Origin: Myxococcota bacterium | Lineage (GTDB): Bacteria; Myxococcota_C; UBA6777 | Reading direction: 5' to 3' | Length of the DNA stretch: 21,430 nucleotides | NCBI GenBank assembly: GCA_023150835.1 | Contig: JAKLKB010000125.1 | Coordinates: 1-21,430 of the forward strand | Shown here: in pieces, positions 1-7,731 of the stretch | How positions within the stretch are numbered: the first letter of the stretch is position 1 | How the letters are laid out: every line of letters begins with the position of its first letter | Made by a program: the position numbers and the translations under genes | Notes under the pieces: generated by a model | The model's input: only the letters and a program-made list of their open reading frames with translations | The model's database searches: none | What the model was told of the DNA's origin: nothing

Positions 1-6
1 CCAGTT

Positions 7-117
7 TCCTGGTGATCTTCGCGAAAAGGCTATACCCGATCCCATTCCGAACTCGGTCGTCAAGCTTTTCAGCGCCGATGATACTGCCTCCGGTGGGAAA
101 GTAGGTCGTCGCCAGGA
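7..117 (+). rRNA. rrf: 5S ribosomal RNA
   Basis: The 5' strand tcctggtg (7-14) pairs with the 3' strand cgccagga (110-117) to close helix I, which fixes both ends within a few bases. Between them lie the conserved 5S segments cccattccgaactcgg (loop B/C region, about 41-56), agcgccgatgatactg (about 71-86) and gtgggaaagtagg (about 94-106). The length of about 111-118 nt is normal for a bacterial 5S. The window probably opens at the end of a 16S-23S-5S operon, but 23S is not included. A strong intrinsic terminator follows within 10 bases. Confidence 0.95.
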
Positions 118-126
118 TTCCTCTTC

Positions 127-169
127 AGCCCGATAACAAAGTGATTTGTTATCGGGCTTTTTTTTTTTT
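127..169 (+). terminator. Intrinsic terminator of the rRNA operon
   Basis: A perfect 14-bp stem, agcccgataacaaa (127-140) with tttgttatcgggct (145-158), has a four-base loop gtga and runs into about a dozen T residues. It lies directly after the 5S gene and is a textbook rho-independent terminator. Confidence 0.95.
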
Positions 170-322
170 CAAAAAACTACCCATGCCGCGCTGAACGCGC
201 AGCACTCGCTTTCAGCAACAAAAGGCCCTTGTTTTACAAAGCGTCTGCCCTTATCGTGAACCCGATCTACACGCCAAACAAAGATCGCCCGCCCACCACC
301 AACGCTTCAAAAGAAAGACAAC

Positions 323-1420
323 ATGATGCTGTCAAGAAGCCGCACCGCGCTGTGGATGCTCGCGATCTCCCTCTCTTTGCACGTTCTTTTGTGGCATGGG
401 TTGCATATGTTAAAAATCACACCATTCTCCCCCCCAATGCCTCGAACTCTTCAGCTCCACCTCGCCATCCCCCACCCACCTTCCCTGTCCGTCCGCTTGC
501 CTCGCCCTGCCCCTCTTGTCCCCCCAAAAACCCCACCCCCTCGACCATCACAAAAATCGCCTAACCATCGCCGTTTTCACAAGAACACAAATCAGAACAC
601 CACAAACAAACAAACCACCTCACGCGCAAAAACAACCCGAACAAAAGCCATCCGCCCAAGCCCAACACAAAAAAAACCACCGCTTCACCGCCAAGCCCAT
701 CCCGTCCAAAAACAACCCTCCGTCGAATCTTACCATCAACTACAACTTCCTTCTTCGACTCAAAAAATATCCGTCCATCCATCTTTTGAAACCCTACAAC
801 AACTCCCCCACCACAAGCATACCCCCCCTAACAAACACTCCTCGAAACAGCCTTGGGCAGGAACCGATCGTTTCTCACGACGTATGCAAGCCTACCACCA
901 ACGCTGGAAGGAGCAAAATGACGCAAGGGTCGGCCTAACGGACCACTTCCTGAGCAAGGCATCCACCCTCGTCGATCGATGTTTGGAAGCGTGGTTTTAT
1001 GACTCCTTCAAAAAGACGGTCGAGTCGCTTGGCTCCTTGGCTCCCTTTCACTCATGGGAAGGCCGTTTCGTCATCACATGGGACGCAAATCACAAGACGC
1101 GCACACAGCTCGTCTTCTCCAAGGGTTTGCGCATGATCGACCAAGCTCTACTCAACAAAGCCACCCAATGCAGCAAACAAATCCAACTCCCCAAACGACT
1201 ACACGGAAAATACGTTACCCTCACCCTACAAACCACAGGAAAAGCGGTCCGAAATTACGCATTACACAAGCTTGTCGGAATCGAAGAGGAACGTAATCCA
1301 CACACCCAACAGATGGAGTACAACTTCACTCACATCGGTAAGCTACACATTTCGGCGAACACACTCTTTTTGCGCGGCTCCATCCGTAAAAACAGCTTTC
1401 CGACAGATTTGGCTCGTTGA
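323..1420 (+). CDS. TonB-like energy transducer family protein
   Basis: Predicted protein of 365 aa with TonB architecture. An N-terminal signal-anchor helix spans about residues 8-30. A very long Pro/Lys/Thr/Gln/His-rich linker covers about 36-180. A folded C-terminal part at about 205-345 contains a TonB_C-like stretch: WEGRFVITWDANHKTR followed by a MIDQALLNKAT helix and a short P-K-R-L turn (about 245-300). TonB proteins span the periplasm and pass proton-motive energy from ExbB/ExbD to outer-membrane receptors; no exbBD gene lies nearby, so the partner is unknown. Two adjacent ATG codons (323 and 326) are possible starts, and the ribosome binding site is weak. The linker-encoding DNA is strikingly poor in G on this strand. 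The family call rests on architecture and the C-terminal pattern, not on close sequence identity. Another TonB/TolA-type periplasm-spanning protein is possible. Confidence 0.65.
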   Translation: MMLSRSRTALWMLAISLSLHVLLWHGLHMLKITPFSPPMPRTLQLHLAIPHPPSLSVRLPRPAPLVPPKTPPPRPSQKSPNHRRFHKNTNQNTTNKQTTSRAKTTRTKAIRPSPTQKKPPLHRQAHPVQKQPSVESYHQLQLPSSTQKISVHPSFETLQQLPHHKHTPPNKHSSKQPWAGTDRFSRRMQAYHQRWKEQNDARVGLTDHFLSKASTLVDRCLEAWFYDSFKKTVESLGSLAPFHSWEGRFVITWDANHKTRTQLVFSKGLRMIDQALLNKATQCSKQIQLPKRLHGKYVTLTLQTTGKAVRNYALHKLVGIEEERNPHTQQMEYNFTHIGKLHISANTLFLRGSIRKNSFPTDLAR

Positions 1421-1507
1421 ACGCAAACAGTGAATCGCACAACCCCCAAAGCCACCGAACACTCCGTCGAATACAGCACAGCCCAAAACAAAATTCAGAT
1501 GACAGAT

Positions 1508-1535
1508 TTGACCCCTGCAAAGTCCGCATTAGAAT
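1508..1535 (+). promoter_or_regulatory. Sigma-70-type promoter for the FHA-GGDEF gene
   Basis: A -35 box TTGACC (1508-1513) and a -10 box TAGAAT (1530-1535) are separated by 16 bp; each matches the consensus at five of six bases. Transcription would start near 1542, leaving a leader of about 127 nt before the ATG at 1669. It sits in the 248-bp gap after the TonB-like gene, which suggests the cyclase gene is its own unit. Confidence 0.5.
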
Positions 1536-1668
1536 ACAGAAGCCCAACGGAGGACAGCAGCCTCTTGCCTAACCACCCAACCTTGTACAAAGACCGGTGG
1601 ACCTCCGCAACGTCACCGACGCTACCACACCCGCTCTGCCTCCACGCAAAGCAAGCGGAGGATTTTTG

Positions 1669-2556
1669 ATGAAAGACCACAGAGAGAAAGACGTCACCCT
1701 CGTCGGCAAATTGCCCGGCGTCCTCCCCAAAGCCAAAAACGCTTGCCTTGTGGTTCTTTACGGCCCAGACCTCGGCAAACGCTACACTCTCCAAGCAGAA
1801 GGACACGCAAACATCGGGCGCTCCGACAAAGCGCAGATCTACGTTGAACGCGACTCTGTCTCTCGAAACCACGCGCAGATCCGAAGTGAAAACGGACAAT
1901 ACATCGCCGAAGACCTCGGAAGCACCAACGGAACCTTTGTGAACGATGCCCAAATCCATACAGCCGTCCCCTTGTCCGACGGCGATCTGATCAAAACGGG
2001 AGAGGTGATCTTTAAATTCCTCAGCCGCGACAACCTCGAAAATGTCTACCACGAAGAACTCTACCGGCTCGCAACCCAAGATGGCCTCACGATGGCCTAT
2101 AACAAACGCTTCTTCCTAGACAACATCGAACGAGAATTCAGCCGCGCCCGTCGTTACCGACGCCATCTCAGTTTGATCCTCATGGACCTTGATCATTTCA
2201 AACAAATTAACGACACCTACGGACACCTCGCGGGAGACTACGTACTCAAAAAAACAGCCCGCCTCATCCAAAGCCATATCCGCCGAGAAGATATCTTCGC
2301 ACGTTACGGCGGCGAAGAATTCGCCCTACTCTTGCCTGAAACAGATCGCCCCCAAGCCCTCGGACTGGCGGAAAAGTTACGACAACTTGTCGCAGGACAA
2401 GACGTGCTTTTTGATCGCTATGCGATCCGAGTCACCCTCAGCTTGGGCGCAGCAACCGCCGACGTCGAAACGGAAAACACACACCAACTTCTCCAAGACG
2501 CTGACGCTTACCTCTACCACGCCAAACGCAGCGGGCGAAACCGTGTTTGCGGATGA
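1669..2556 (+). CDS. FHA domain-containing diguanylate cyclase (GGDEF)
   Basis: Predicted cytoplasmic enzyme of 295 aa that makes cyclic di-GMP from two GTP. An FHA phosphothreonine-binding domain occupies about residues 25-115, with the signature residues GRS (50-52), SRNHA (65-69) and GSTNGTFVN (84-92). A GGDEF domain follows (about 130-292) with DLDHFKQIND, the active-site loop GGEEF (214-218), and the inhibitory I-site RxxD as RRED (205-208), five residues before it. Catalysis and product feedback therefore both look intact. FHA domains usually dock on Ser/Thr-phosphorylated partners, so input from a Hanks-type kinase is a reasonable inference. The ATG at 1669 is chosen because GGAGGA (1657-1662) lies six bases upstream; the frame stays open back to a GTG at 1597 without a comparable ribosome binding site. 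It converges with the epimerase gene across 79 bp. Confidence 0.93.
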   Translation: MKDHREKDVTLVGKLPGVLPKAKNACLVVLYGPDLGKRYTLQAEGHANIGRSDKAQIYVERDSVSRNHAQIRSENGQYIAEDLGSTNGTFVNDAQIHTAVPLSDGDLIKTGEVIFKFLSRDNLENVYHEELYRLATQDGLTMAYNKRFFLDNIEREFSRARRYRRHLSLILMDLDHFKQINDTYGHLAGDYVLKKTARLIQSHIRREDIFARYGGEEFALLLPETDRPQALGLAEKLRQLVAGQDVLFDRYAIRVTLSLGAATADVETENTHQLLQDADAYLYHAKRSGRNRVCG

Positions 2557-2635
2557 ACCGCCCTTCCCCACCAACACCCTCCTTCCCAAACCGCCCTAAC
2601 CTCCCTAAGCCCGCCGCTGCCCTCGAAACCGTCCC

Positions 2636-3613
2636 TCACATCTCCCCCATCCCTTCCTGTAACCATTCCAATGTTCTTGACAGCCCTTCTTCGACGCTGA
2701 CCGTTGGCTGGTATCCCAACAAATGCCGAGCCATCGAGATATCCGCACAAGAATGTTTGATCTCCCCTGCGCGTGCTTCCGCATAACGCAAGCGACTCGG
2801 GGATTCACACAAAGACATCACCAACTCCGCAAGACGCGTAATCGTCACAGCACGCCCTGTTCCCACATTAATCGATTCTCCCCGTGAGACCGGACCAAAA
2901 CAACCTAACAATAGCGCCTGTACGATATCCTCTACAAAAACGAAATCTCTTGTCTGACGGCCATCCCCAAAGATCAACAACTCCTGACCCAGCAACGCAC
3001 GCTGCAAAAACAACGAGATGACCCCAGAATACGGGCTCCTCGGATCTTGGCGCGGCCCAAAAACATTAAAAAAACGCAACGACACCGCTGGGACGGCATA
3101 ATGCAACGCGTAAACGCGCAACCACCCCTCACTGGTTAACTTATTCAACCCGTACGGAGAAAGCGGAAACGTCGGCATATCCTCGCGCATCTGCTCAGCT
3201 TCCAAATCCCCGTAAGTCGCTGCTGACGAGGCAAAAACGATCTTCTTTACACCGCTACAACGGGCAAATTCTAACAACTGCAATGTCGCCACTTGGTTGA
3301 TTTGGATATCTTCAAGCGGCTTCACCAAAGAACGCGGAACAGACGTCTGTGCGGCCAAATGAATGATCCGATCGATCGGTTCGTCTTGTTGTGCCGCAAA
3401 CAAAGACGGCCACAAAGAAGACGTGATATCCGCCTCGATCAAACGAAATCCCAAACCACCTTCGTAACGCAAAAGATTTTCCCGAGAACCCGTCGAAAAA
3501 TTATCGATCACCACCACACGTGCGCCGCGCTCTAACAGAGCCTCCACCACGTGCGAGCCGATAAACCCCGCCCCCCCCGTCACCAACACACGCTCACCCG
3601 CAAGTTCCGACAT
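2636..3613 (-). CDS. NAD-dependent sugar-nucleotide epimerase/dehydratase (extended SDR)
   Basis: Predicted protein of 325 aa in the extended short-chain dehydrogenase family, closest in pattern to UDP-glucose/UDP-GlcNAc 4-epimerases (GalE/WbpP type). The NAD-binding Rossmann motif GGAGFIG is at residues 13-19. The catalytic Ser lies in FASSAATYGD (about 128-136) and the YxxxK pair is YGLNK (154-158). The segments NVFGPRQDP and FGDGRQTRDFVFVED are typical of enzymes that epimerise nucleotide sugars for polysaccharide or O-antigen synthesis. The ATG at 3613 is preferred: AGGAG lies six bases upstream, whereas the in-frame TTG at 3619 would directly abut that site. No other polysaccharide genes are adjacent, so the exact substrate cannot be read from context. 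Confidence 0.9.
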   Translation of the reverse strand: MSELAGERVLVTGGAGFIGSHVVEALLERGARVVVIDNFSTGSRENLLRYEGGLGFRLIEADITSSLWPSLFAAQQDEPIDRIIHLAAQTSVPRSLVKPLEDIQINQVATLQLLEFARCSGVKKIVFASSAATYGDLEAEQMREDMPTFPLSPYGLNKLTSEGWLRVYALHYAVPAVSLRFFNVFGPRQDPRSPYSGVISLFLQRALLGQELLIFGDGRQTRDFVFVEDIVQALLLGCFGPVSRGESINVGTGRAVTITRLAELVMSLCESPSRLRYAEARAGEIKHSCADISMARHLLGYQPTVSVEEGLSRTLEWLQEGMGEM

Positions 3614-3896
3614 CCACAACTCCTTCTTCCACAGCGAAAAAACGTCACGCTCCGCGCAAAGCGGTGATTCAAAAACCCATGCGGAAAAGGCGCAAACGGC
3701 ACGTCAAATCAAGCTTTTCCAACCATCCAAAACGCTGGGACACCGCTCAAAAAGCTCCGCCATACTAGCGCAACCCACCACCCCCACGCAAAACATTCCT
3801 CTTTGTCCACAACAACCCGCGTCGAAAACAGCCCATACATCGGACGTTCCCTCTTCCCCCAAACCGCCTTAACCCCCAACACAACCACCTATCCCC
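3614..3896. other. Intergenic region, little structure
   Basis: This 283-bp gap lies between two minus-strand genes. It must hold the end of the large lipoprotein transcript and the control region of the epimerase, but I find no convincing intrinsic terminator and only weak promoter-like hexamers. The sole structure noted is a 7-bp inverted repeat on the minus strand (GGAAAAG with CTTTTCC, about 24 bp apart) near 3680-3725. Confidence 0.5.
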
Positions 3897-6086
3897 TCAA
3901 GAAGGCGTATGGATATGCAACATCTCACCATTTTTCACAAAAAGCGTTCCTTGAAAGATCGCAGAACCATCCACATGGACAAACTTGTCCCCCACAACCG
4001 TTTTGTTGATCGACAAAAACCCTAGAGGCTTGAGCGTTTCAGCATCCCGAACCTCAATACCCGAATGAAACAACACAAAGAGTTTCTTGCGATCCTTGGA
4101 AAGCCCCATCGCATGGCCCAAAGCACGCGTTCGGACTTGAGCCTTCGCTGCGGCAAGGCTCAAGGGTACACGCACCAACAAAGCGGCTTTCGCGCTGTAC
4201 ACCAACAACGCCTGCTGATCGGGCGTAAACAACAAGCCGTAGGGGGTCTTTGGAATCGGCTTCTGCAACGTCTTGCCCGTCACCGTATCCACGACGATCA
4301 CATGCCCCTGTTGATTCGGTAATTCCGTGTATTCCGCCAAGGCGATCTTGGCCATCCCTTCGCTCGCAACGATCCGCTCTAGGCGATACTGATGTTGAAA
4401 ACGTGCGATAATCTGGCGATCTCCAGAAGGCCACTTGATCCCCAAAAGCGCCTTGCGTTGGGGTTGATCGGCAGGAAGCCTACAATCATCTTGGTAGCCT
4501 TCCTCGCGCAACAGCAACAAACGGCTGCTTGGTTGATCAAACCCCACAACACGGAACTGACGGTGGCATCCAGAGGACACCAACGAAAGATGACCCGTAA
4601 TGACGTTATTGCGAACGTCCCAATGCAAGTACACCGTACGCTTGCGGCCTTGTAGTTGCGCTGTTTGCGGCAGGTGTAGCAACAAACCACCGACACCTCG
4701 ATCCAGATCAAGATGCGCGACTTCCAGATCGCCCGAAGCCTTGCGAATCCCTCGGAACCACGGATGCAATGAACGATGCTTTAACAAATAGTCTCGGATC
4801 GGCGGCTTTAACGTCACCAATCGTTTACGCGGCGTGTACCACACCGAGACCGAGCGATCCGAGCAAAAAGCCTCCGTGTAACGCCCCGTCATCCCGAGCA
4901 ATACAGTGTTTTTTGATGCGCCGATCGCTCGGATCTGTTCCGAAAGACCATGCCGATAACGCTGCACATCTACCCGACCAAAGCGCGTTTGAATATGGGC
5001 TTGATCTGTAAAACGCGGCGCGGCCACAGGATTGTACTTGGTGCGTTCTTGCGCACAATGCGCCTTCCATCCCGCCAACACAGCATCCCCGTCAACGGAC
5101 GGAGACACGTAAGAAGGCTCCACAGGCTGCATCGATGTCATGCCTGCTCCGTTCGGTGGTTGCACAGTTCCCTGAAGAGACGGACCCATCGGAGGCACAA
5201 CAGACGGTGCGTGTGGCGGTTGGACCAGAGAAGGTGTTGCAGACGGATACACTCGATTTGAGGGACTCAACGATGCTGTTGCACGTTGATAGCGACGGGG
5301 TTGGACGACAGAGGGCGTCGCAGGAGCATACCCACGCGGACGCACAGACGAAGCCGTCGCAGAGAGATAAGCACGCGGGTTGGCGTGAGGCAAAGCGTCC
5401 GGTGAGGGCTGTGGTGCGACCTCGTGGCCTTGCGCCAACGCACCATAACGATGCAGTCGTTGTTGCAAACGTGCCTTCCGCGCCAAGACGAAGCGCAATG
5501 CCCCTTGGTATCGGAGCATCACAGAAAGATGTTGTTGTGCGCGTTGGGCATAAGCAGCCTGCTCGCCCTGTTCGAGAGAATCGGCGTGTTGTCGGTAACT
5601 TTGGTACAAACGCCGATGCGATCGGATCGCAAGACGATATGCCCGCTCTTTCCGAGACAATTGAGCCATCACCCGATGAATCTGCGCCGCACGCAACTTC
5701 CATTGAAACCGCTGATGCTCGCGGTTGACTTGCCTCTGATGCTCGTGGCGCAATGCCCGATCCGCATCACTTTGTTCTTGATCGTCGCGCCACTTCGGAT
5801 CGCTCTGTCCGCCCGGATATCGGCGATCGACTCCATACGGCTGTTGCGGTGTGTGCATCGAATACGCACCGTGTGCTGGTTGGTGTGGAGAGGGACGCGA
5901 TGGATCGACTTGACCATAGCGCCCTTGCGTCGGTTGTAAACGACGCCCCCATGTCGGTTGCGCTTCGTCTGCGGGAGGCCCTTGCCGATACACCACAGAG
6001 CCTTCTTGATGACCCACACAGCCCGAAACCAACAGGCCAAACATCAAGACCATCATCCCTTTTGTTGCGTTGTGTGTTCTGTCCAT
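3897..6086 (-). CDS. Large lipoprotein with helical, repeat and C-terminal propeller-like regions
   Basis: Predicted protein of 729 aa, function not recognised. The chosen ATG gives a lipoprotein signal peptide ending in the lipobox LVSGC, with Cys23 as the lipidation site; an AGGGG lies about 10 bases upstream. The frame is open further upstream to 6230, but that extension reads as non-coding and would bury the signal peptide. After the lipobox comes a Gln/Pro-rich segment (25-100), then a strongly charged helical, probably coiled-coil region (about 100-215). Four imperfect repeats of 13-14 residues follow, of the form Y..AT.S...P.R (about 240-290), and then a Pro-rich linker to about 330. 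The C-terminal 400 residues are rich in short beta strands (for example GHVIVVDTVTGKTLQKPIPK, TPYGLLFTPDQQALLVYS) and look like WD40/YVTN-type propeller blades, ending in LHIHTPS. Probably envelope-anchored. A sigma-54-like site lies upstream. Confidence 0.8.
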   Translation of the reverse strand: MDRTHNATKGMMVLMFGLLVSGCVGHQEGSVVYRQGPPADEAQPTWGRRLQPTQGRYGQVDPSRPSPHQPAHGAYSMHTPQQPYGVDRRYPGGQSDPKWRDDQEQSDADRALRHEHQRQVNREHQRFQWKLRAAQIHRVMAQLSRKERAYRLAIRSHRRLYQSYRQHADSLEQGEQAAYAQRAQQHLSVMLRYQGALRFVLARKARLQQRLHRYGALAQGHEVAPQPSPDALPHANPRAYLSATASSVRPRGYAPATPSVVQPRRYQRATASLSPSNRVYPSATPSLVQPPHAPSVVPPMGPSLQGTVQPPNGAGMTSMQPVEPSYVSPSVDGDAVLAGWKAHCAQERTKYNPVAAPRFTDQAHIQTRFGRVDVQRYRHGLSEQIRAIGASKNTVLLGMTGRYTEAFCSDRSVSVWYTPRKRLVTLKPPIRDYLLKHRSLHPWFRGIRKASGDLEVAHLDLDRGVGGLLLHLPQTAQLQGRKRTVYLHWDVRNNVITGHLSLVSSGCHRQFRVVGFDQPSSRLLLLREEGYQDDCRLPADQPQRKALLGIKWPSGDRQIIARFQHQYRLERIVASEGMAKIALAEYTELPNQQGHVIVVDTVTGKTLQKPIPKTPYGLLFTPDQQALLVYSAKAALLVRVPLSLAAAKAQVRTRALGHAMGLSKDRKKLFVLFHSGIEVRDAETLKPLGFLSINKTVVGDKFVHVDGSAIFQGTLFVKNGEMLHIHTPS

Positions 6087-6181
6087 GGCTGATGCCCCTG
6101 CGTGTTTGTATTTGAAATGTTCCCCCGCACAACGATAGACCCCGCGCAAGGTTACAGTTCTGTTTGAAAAAGATCGCGCCC

Positions 6182-6196
6182 GCAAAGAATATGCCA
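6182..6196 (-). promoter_or_regulatory. Probable sigma-54 (RpoN) promoter
   Basis: On the minus strand the bases read TGGCATATTCTTTGC. This matches the -24/-12 consensus TGGCACG-N4-TTGC at nine of eleven defined positions, with the invariant GG and GC exactly 12 bases apart. Transcription would start near 6170, giving a leader of about 84 nt for the lipoprotein gene starting at 6086. Sigma-54 promoters need an enhancer-binding activator, and such activators are abundant in Myxococcota. Confidence 0.55.
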
Positions 6197-6197
6197 C

Positions 6198-6214
6198 CCC
6201 AAGATACTCTTGGG
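6198..6214. repeat. Short perfect palindrome next to the sigma-54 site
   Basis: cccaaga (6198-6204) and tcttggg (6208-6214) form a perfect 7-bp inverted repeat around a 3-base centre. It lies two bases upstream of the -24 element of the sigma-54-like promoter. Its closeness suggests a protein-binding site, although activators usually bind farther upstream. Confidence 0.4.
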
Positions 6215-6412
6215 CTGATTGCAAAGACAAGCCCCTACCTTTTCAGCAAAAAGAACCCCGGTCCGGCGTCACCCGAGCTTTTGCGATGGTTCATGTCGCC
6301 GCTGCTTTAAGGTATGGCCTGCCCTCCCCTACCCCGCCCTTTGACATCAAGAAGCCGCTACTCCACCCCCTGCTTTGCTCACGGAGTATTCTTGCTCCAT
6401 CGAACACGGTGC

Positions 6413-7594
6413 TTAGACTGCGCGCTCGACGATCAAAGCGACCGCCTCTCCGCCCCCAAGACACAACGTCGCAAGCCCTCGGCGCAAGCCCCGCTGCTCT
6501 AGCGCAGACAACAACGTCACCAAAACACGCGCCCCACTCGCCCCGATCGGATGACCCAAAGCGATCGCGCCACCGTTCACGTTCACACGCTCCTCGGACA
6601 ATTCCAACTCTTTCATCACCGCCAACGTGCTCGATGCAAACGCTTCGTTGACCTCGTAGAGATCGATATCACCTCGCGAGAGACCTGCTTTTTTCAACAC
6701 TTTGGGGATCGATTTGATCGGCGCGACCAACACATCATGCGGCTCGATACCCGCCGAAGCTTGCGCTCCAACACGCCCCAATACCCGCAATCCGTGCTTC
6801 TCAGCATAAGCCCGCGACACCACCACCAACGCCGCCGCACCATCCGATATCTTCGAAGCATTGGCCGCTGTCACCGTACCATCCTTCTTAAACACCGCAC
6901 GCAACGACGCCATCTTCTCCAACGGAGATGCACGCACCGCCTCATCGTCCAAAAAGGCCAACGCTTCGCCTTTTTTTTGCGGGATCATCACAGGCATCCG
7001 TTCTGCATCAAAGCGCCCCGACCGCACCGACGCCAACGCCCGCTCATAAGAACGAAACGCATAAGCATCCTGCTCCTCTCTCGACACGCCGAACTTTTCG
7101 GCCACAAGATCCGCTGTATAACCCATGTGGAAGTCGTTGTTCACATCCCACAAACCATCGCGGATCATCGCATCCCACATCTCACCATGCCCCATCCGAT
7201 AGCCCGTTCGCGCCTTCGGCAAAAGATATGGCGCTTGTGACATCACCTCCATCCCTCCCGCCACCACCACTTCCGCATCACCACAAGCGACCGCTTGCGC
7301 AGCCAACATCACCGCCTTCAATCCCGAACCACACACCTTATTCACCGTGATCGCGCCCACTTCGTACGGCAAAGCCGCTTTTAAGACCGCTTGACGCGCA
7401 GGATTCTGACCCAAACCATGCGGCAGCACATTTCCCATGATCACTTCATCGACCTGATCAGGCCCAACACCCGCACGCTTCAGCGCCTCCACGATCACCA
7501 ACCCCCCCAGTTCCGTCGCCGTAAAACCAGAAAGCCCCCCCTGAAAATTCCCTATCGCCGTTCTCACCGCACCAACGATCACAACCTCACGCAT
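6413..7594 (-). CDS. atoB: Acetyl-CoA C-acetyltransferase (thiolase)
   Basis: Predicted 393-aa thiolase that condenses two acetyl-CoA to acetoacetyl-CoA, or runs in reverse during breakdown of acetoacetyl-CoA. The nucleophilic Cys88 is in NKVCGSGLKA. EVNEAFA is at about 314-320, the catalytic His348 is in NGGAIALGHPIGASG (340-354), and the second Cys378 is in ATLCLGGGEAVA. These positions match the catalytic set of the short-chain PhaA/AtoB/ThlA class almost exactly, and the length is typical. The ATG at 7594 is chosen because GGAG lies seven bases upstream and the protein then begins with the family-typical REVVIVGAVRTAIG. The gene lies 137 bp after the large fibrinogen-like gene on the same strand, and a small zinc-ribbon-like frame overlaps its start. 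The symbol is family-level; phaA or thlA would be equally defensible. Confidence 0.95.
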   Translation of the reverse strand: MREVVIVGAVRTAIGNFQGGLSGFTATELGGLVIVEALKRAGVGPDQVDEVIMGNVLPHGLGQNPARQAVLKAALPYEVGAITVNKVCGSGLKAVMLAAQAVACGDAEVVVAGGMEVMSQAPYLLPKARTGYRMGHGEMWDAMIRDGLWDVNNDFHMGYTADLVAEKFGVSREEQDAYAFRSYERALASVRSGRFDAERMPVMIPQKKGEALAFLDDEAVRASPLEKMASLRAVFKKDGTVTAANASKISDGAAALVVVSRAYAEKHGLRVLGRVGAQASAGIEPHDVLVAPIKSIPKVLKKAGLSRGDIDLYEVNEAFASSTLAVMKELELSEERVNVNGGAIALGHPIGASGARVLVTLLSALEQRGLRRGLATLCLGGGEAVALIVERAV

Positions 7595-7688
7595 ACGCCT
7601 TCTCCCTTCGTCGTCCGATCCGCACCCCGCAACGGGCGGATACATCGCCTTGCTCGATCTGCACCCAACAACGGGCACACAAAAACAA
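7587..7688 (-). CDS. Possible degenerate zinc-ribbon microprotein
   Basis: A frame of about 33 codons ends inside the first codons of the thiolase gene. It reads LCARCWVQIEQGD followed by VSARCGVRIG, resembling the short zinc ribbons with pattern CxxCGxxIxxGxxFCxxCGxxI. The third Cys is replaced by Ser, the first knuckle Gly by Trp, and the spacer is one residue short. The two halves are also an imperfect DNA direct repeat (about 7655-7679 and 7625-7649). The start is uncertain: TTG at 7688 or 7715, neither with a good ribosome binding site, and the frame is open much further upstream inside the neighbouring gene. It may be a real leader-type gene, a decayed one, or a gene altered by a sequencing error. 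Low confidence as a CDS. Confidence 0.3.
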   Translation of the reverse strand: MFLCARCWVQIEQGDVSARCGVRIGRRREKAYA

Positions 7689-7731
7689 ACGACGGTTATC
7701 ACGACGACGCCCCAAAAAACAAGACGCCCTC

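Larger units (their letters stand above)
6087..6412. other. Intergenic region between thiolase and lipoprotein genes
   Basis: These 326 bp separate two minus-strand genes. They contain the sigma-54-like promoter at 6182-6196 and the short palindrome beside it at 6198-6214. No clear intrinsic terminator for the thiolase gene is visible and no convincing short gene is present; ORFs here lack ribosome binding sites and recognisable protein features. Confidence 0.5.

Noticed and set aside
229-564. 111-aa frame starting upstream of the TonB-like gene
   Set aside because: It starts with TTG without a ribosome binding site and overlaps the better frame, which has a membrane anchor and a TonB-like C-terminus.
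1495-2079. 194-aa minus-strand frame rich in Val and Phe opposite the FHA domain
   Set aside because: The plus strand encodes clear FHA and GGDEF motifs; the reverse frame has no ribosome binding site or recognisable feature.
6087-6230. 48-residue upstream extension of the large lipoprotein
   Set aside because: It would place the signal peptide and lipobox internally, and it covers the sigma-54-like promoter. The ATG at 6086 gives a normal lipoprotein.
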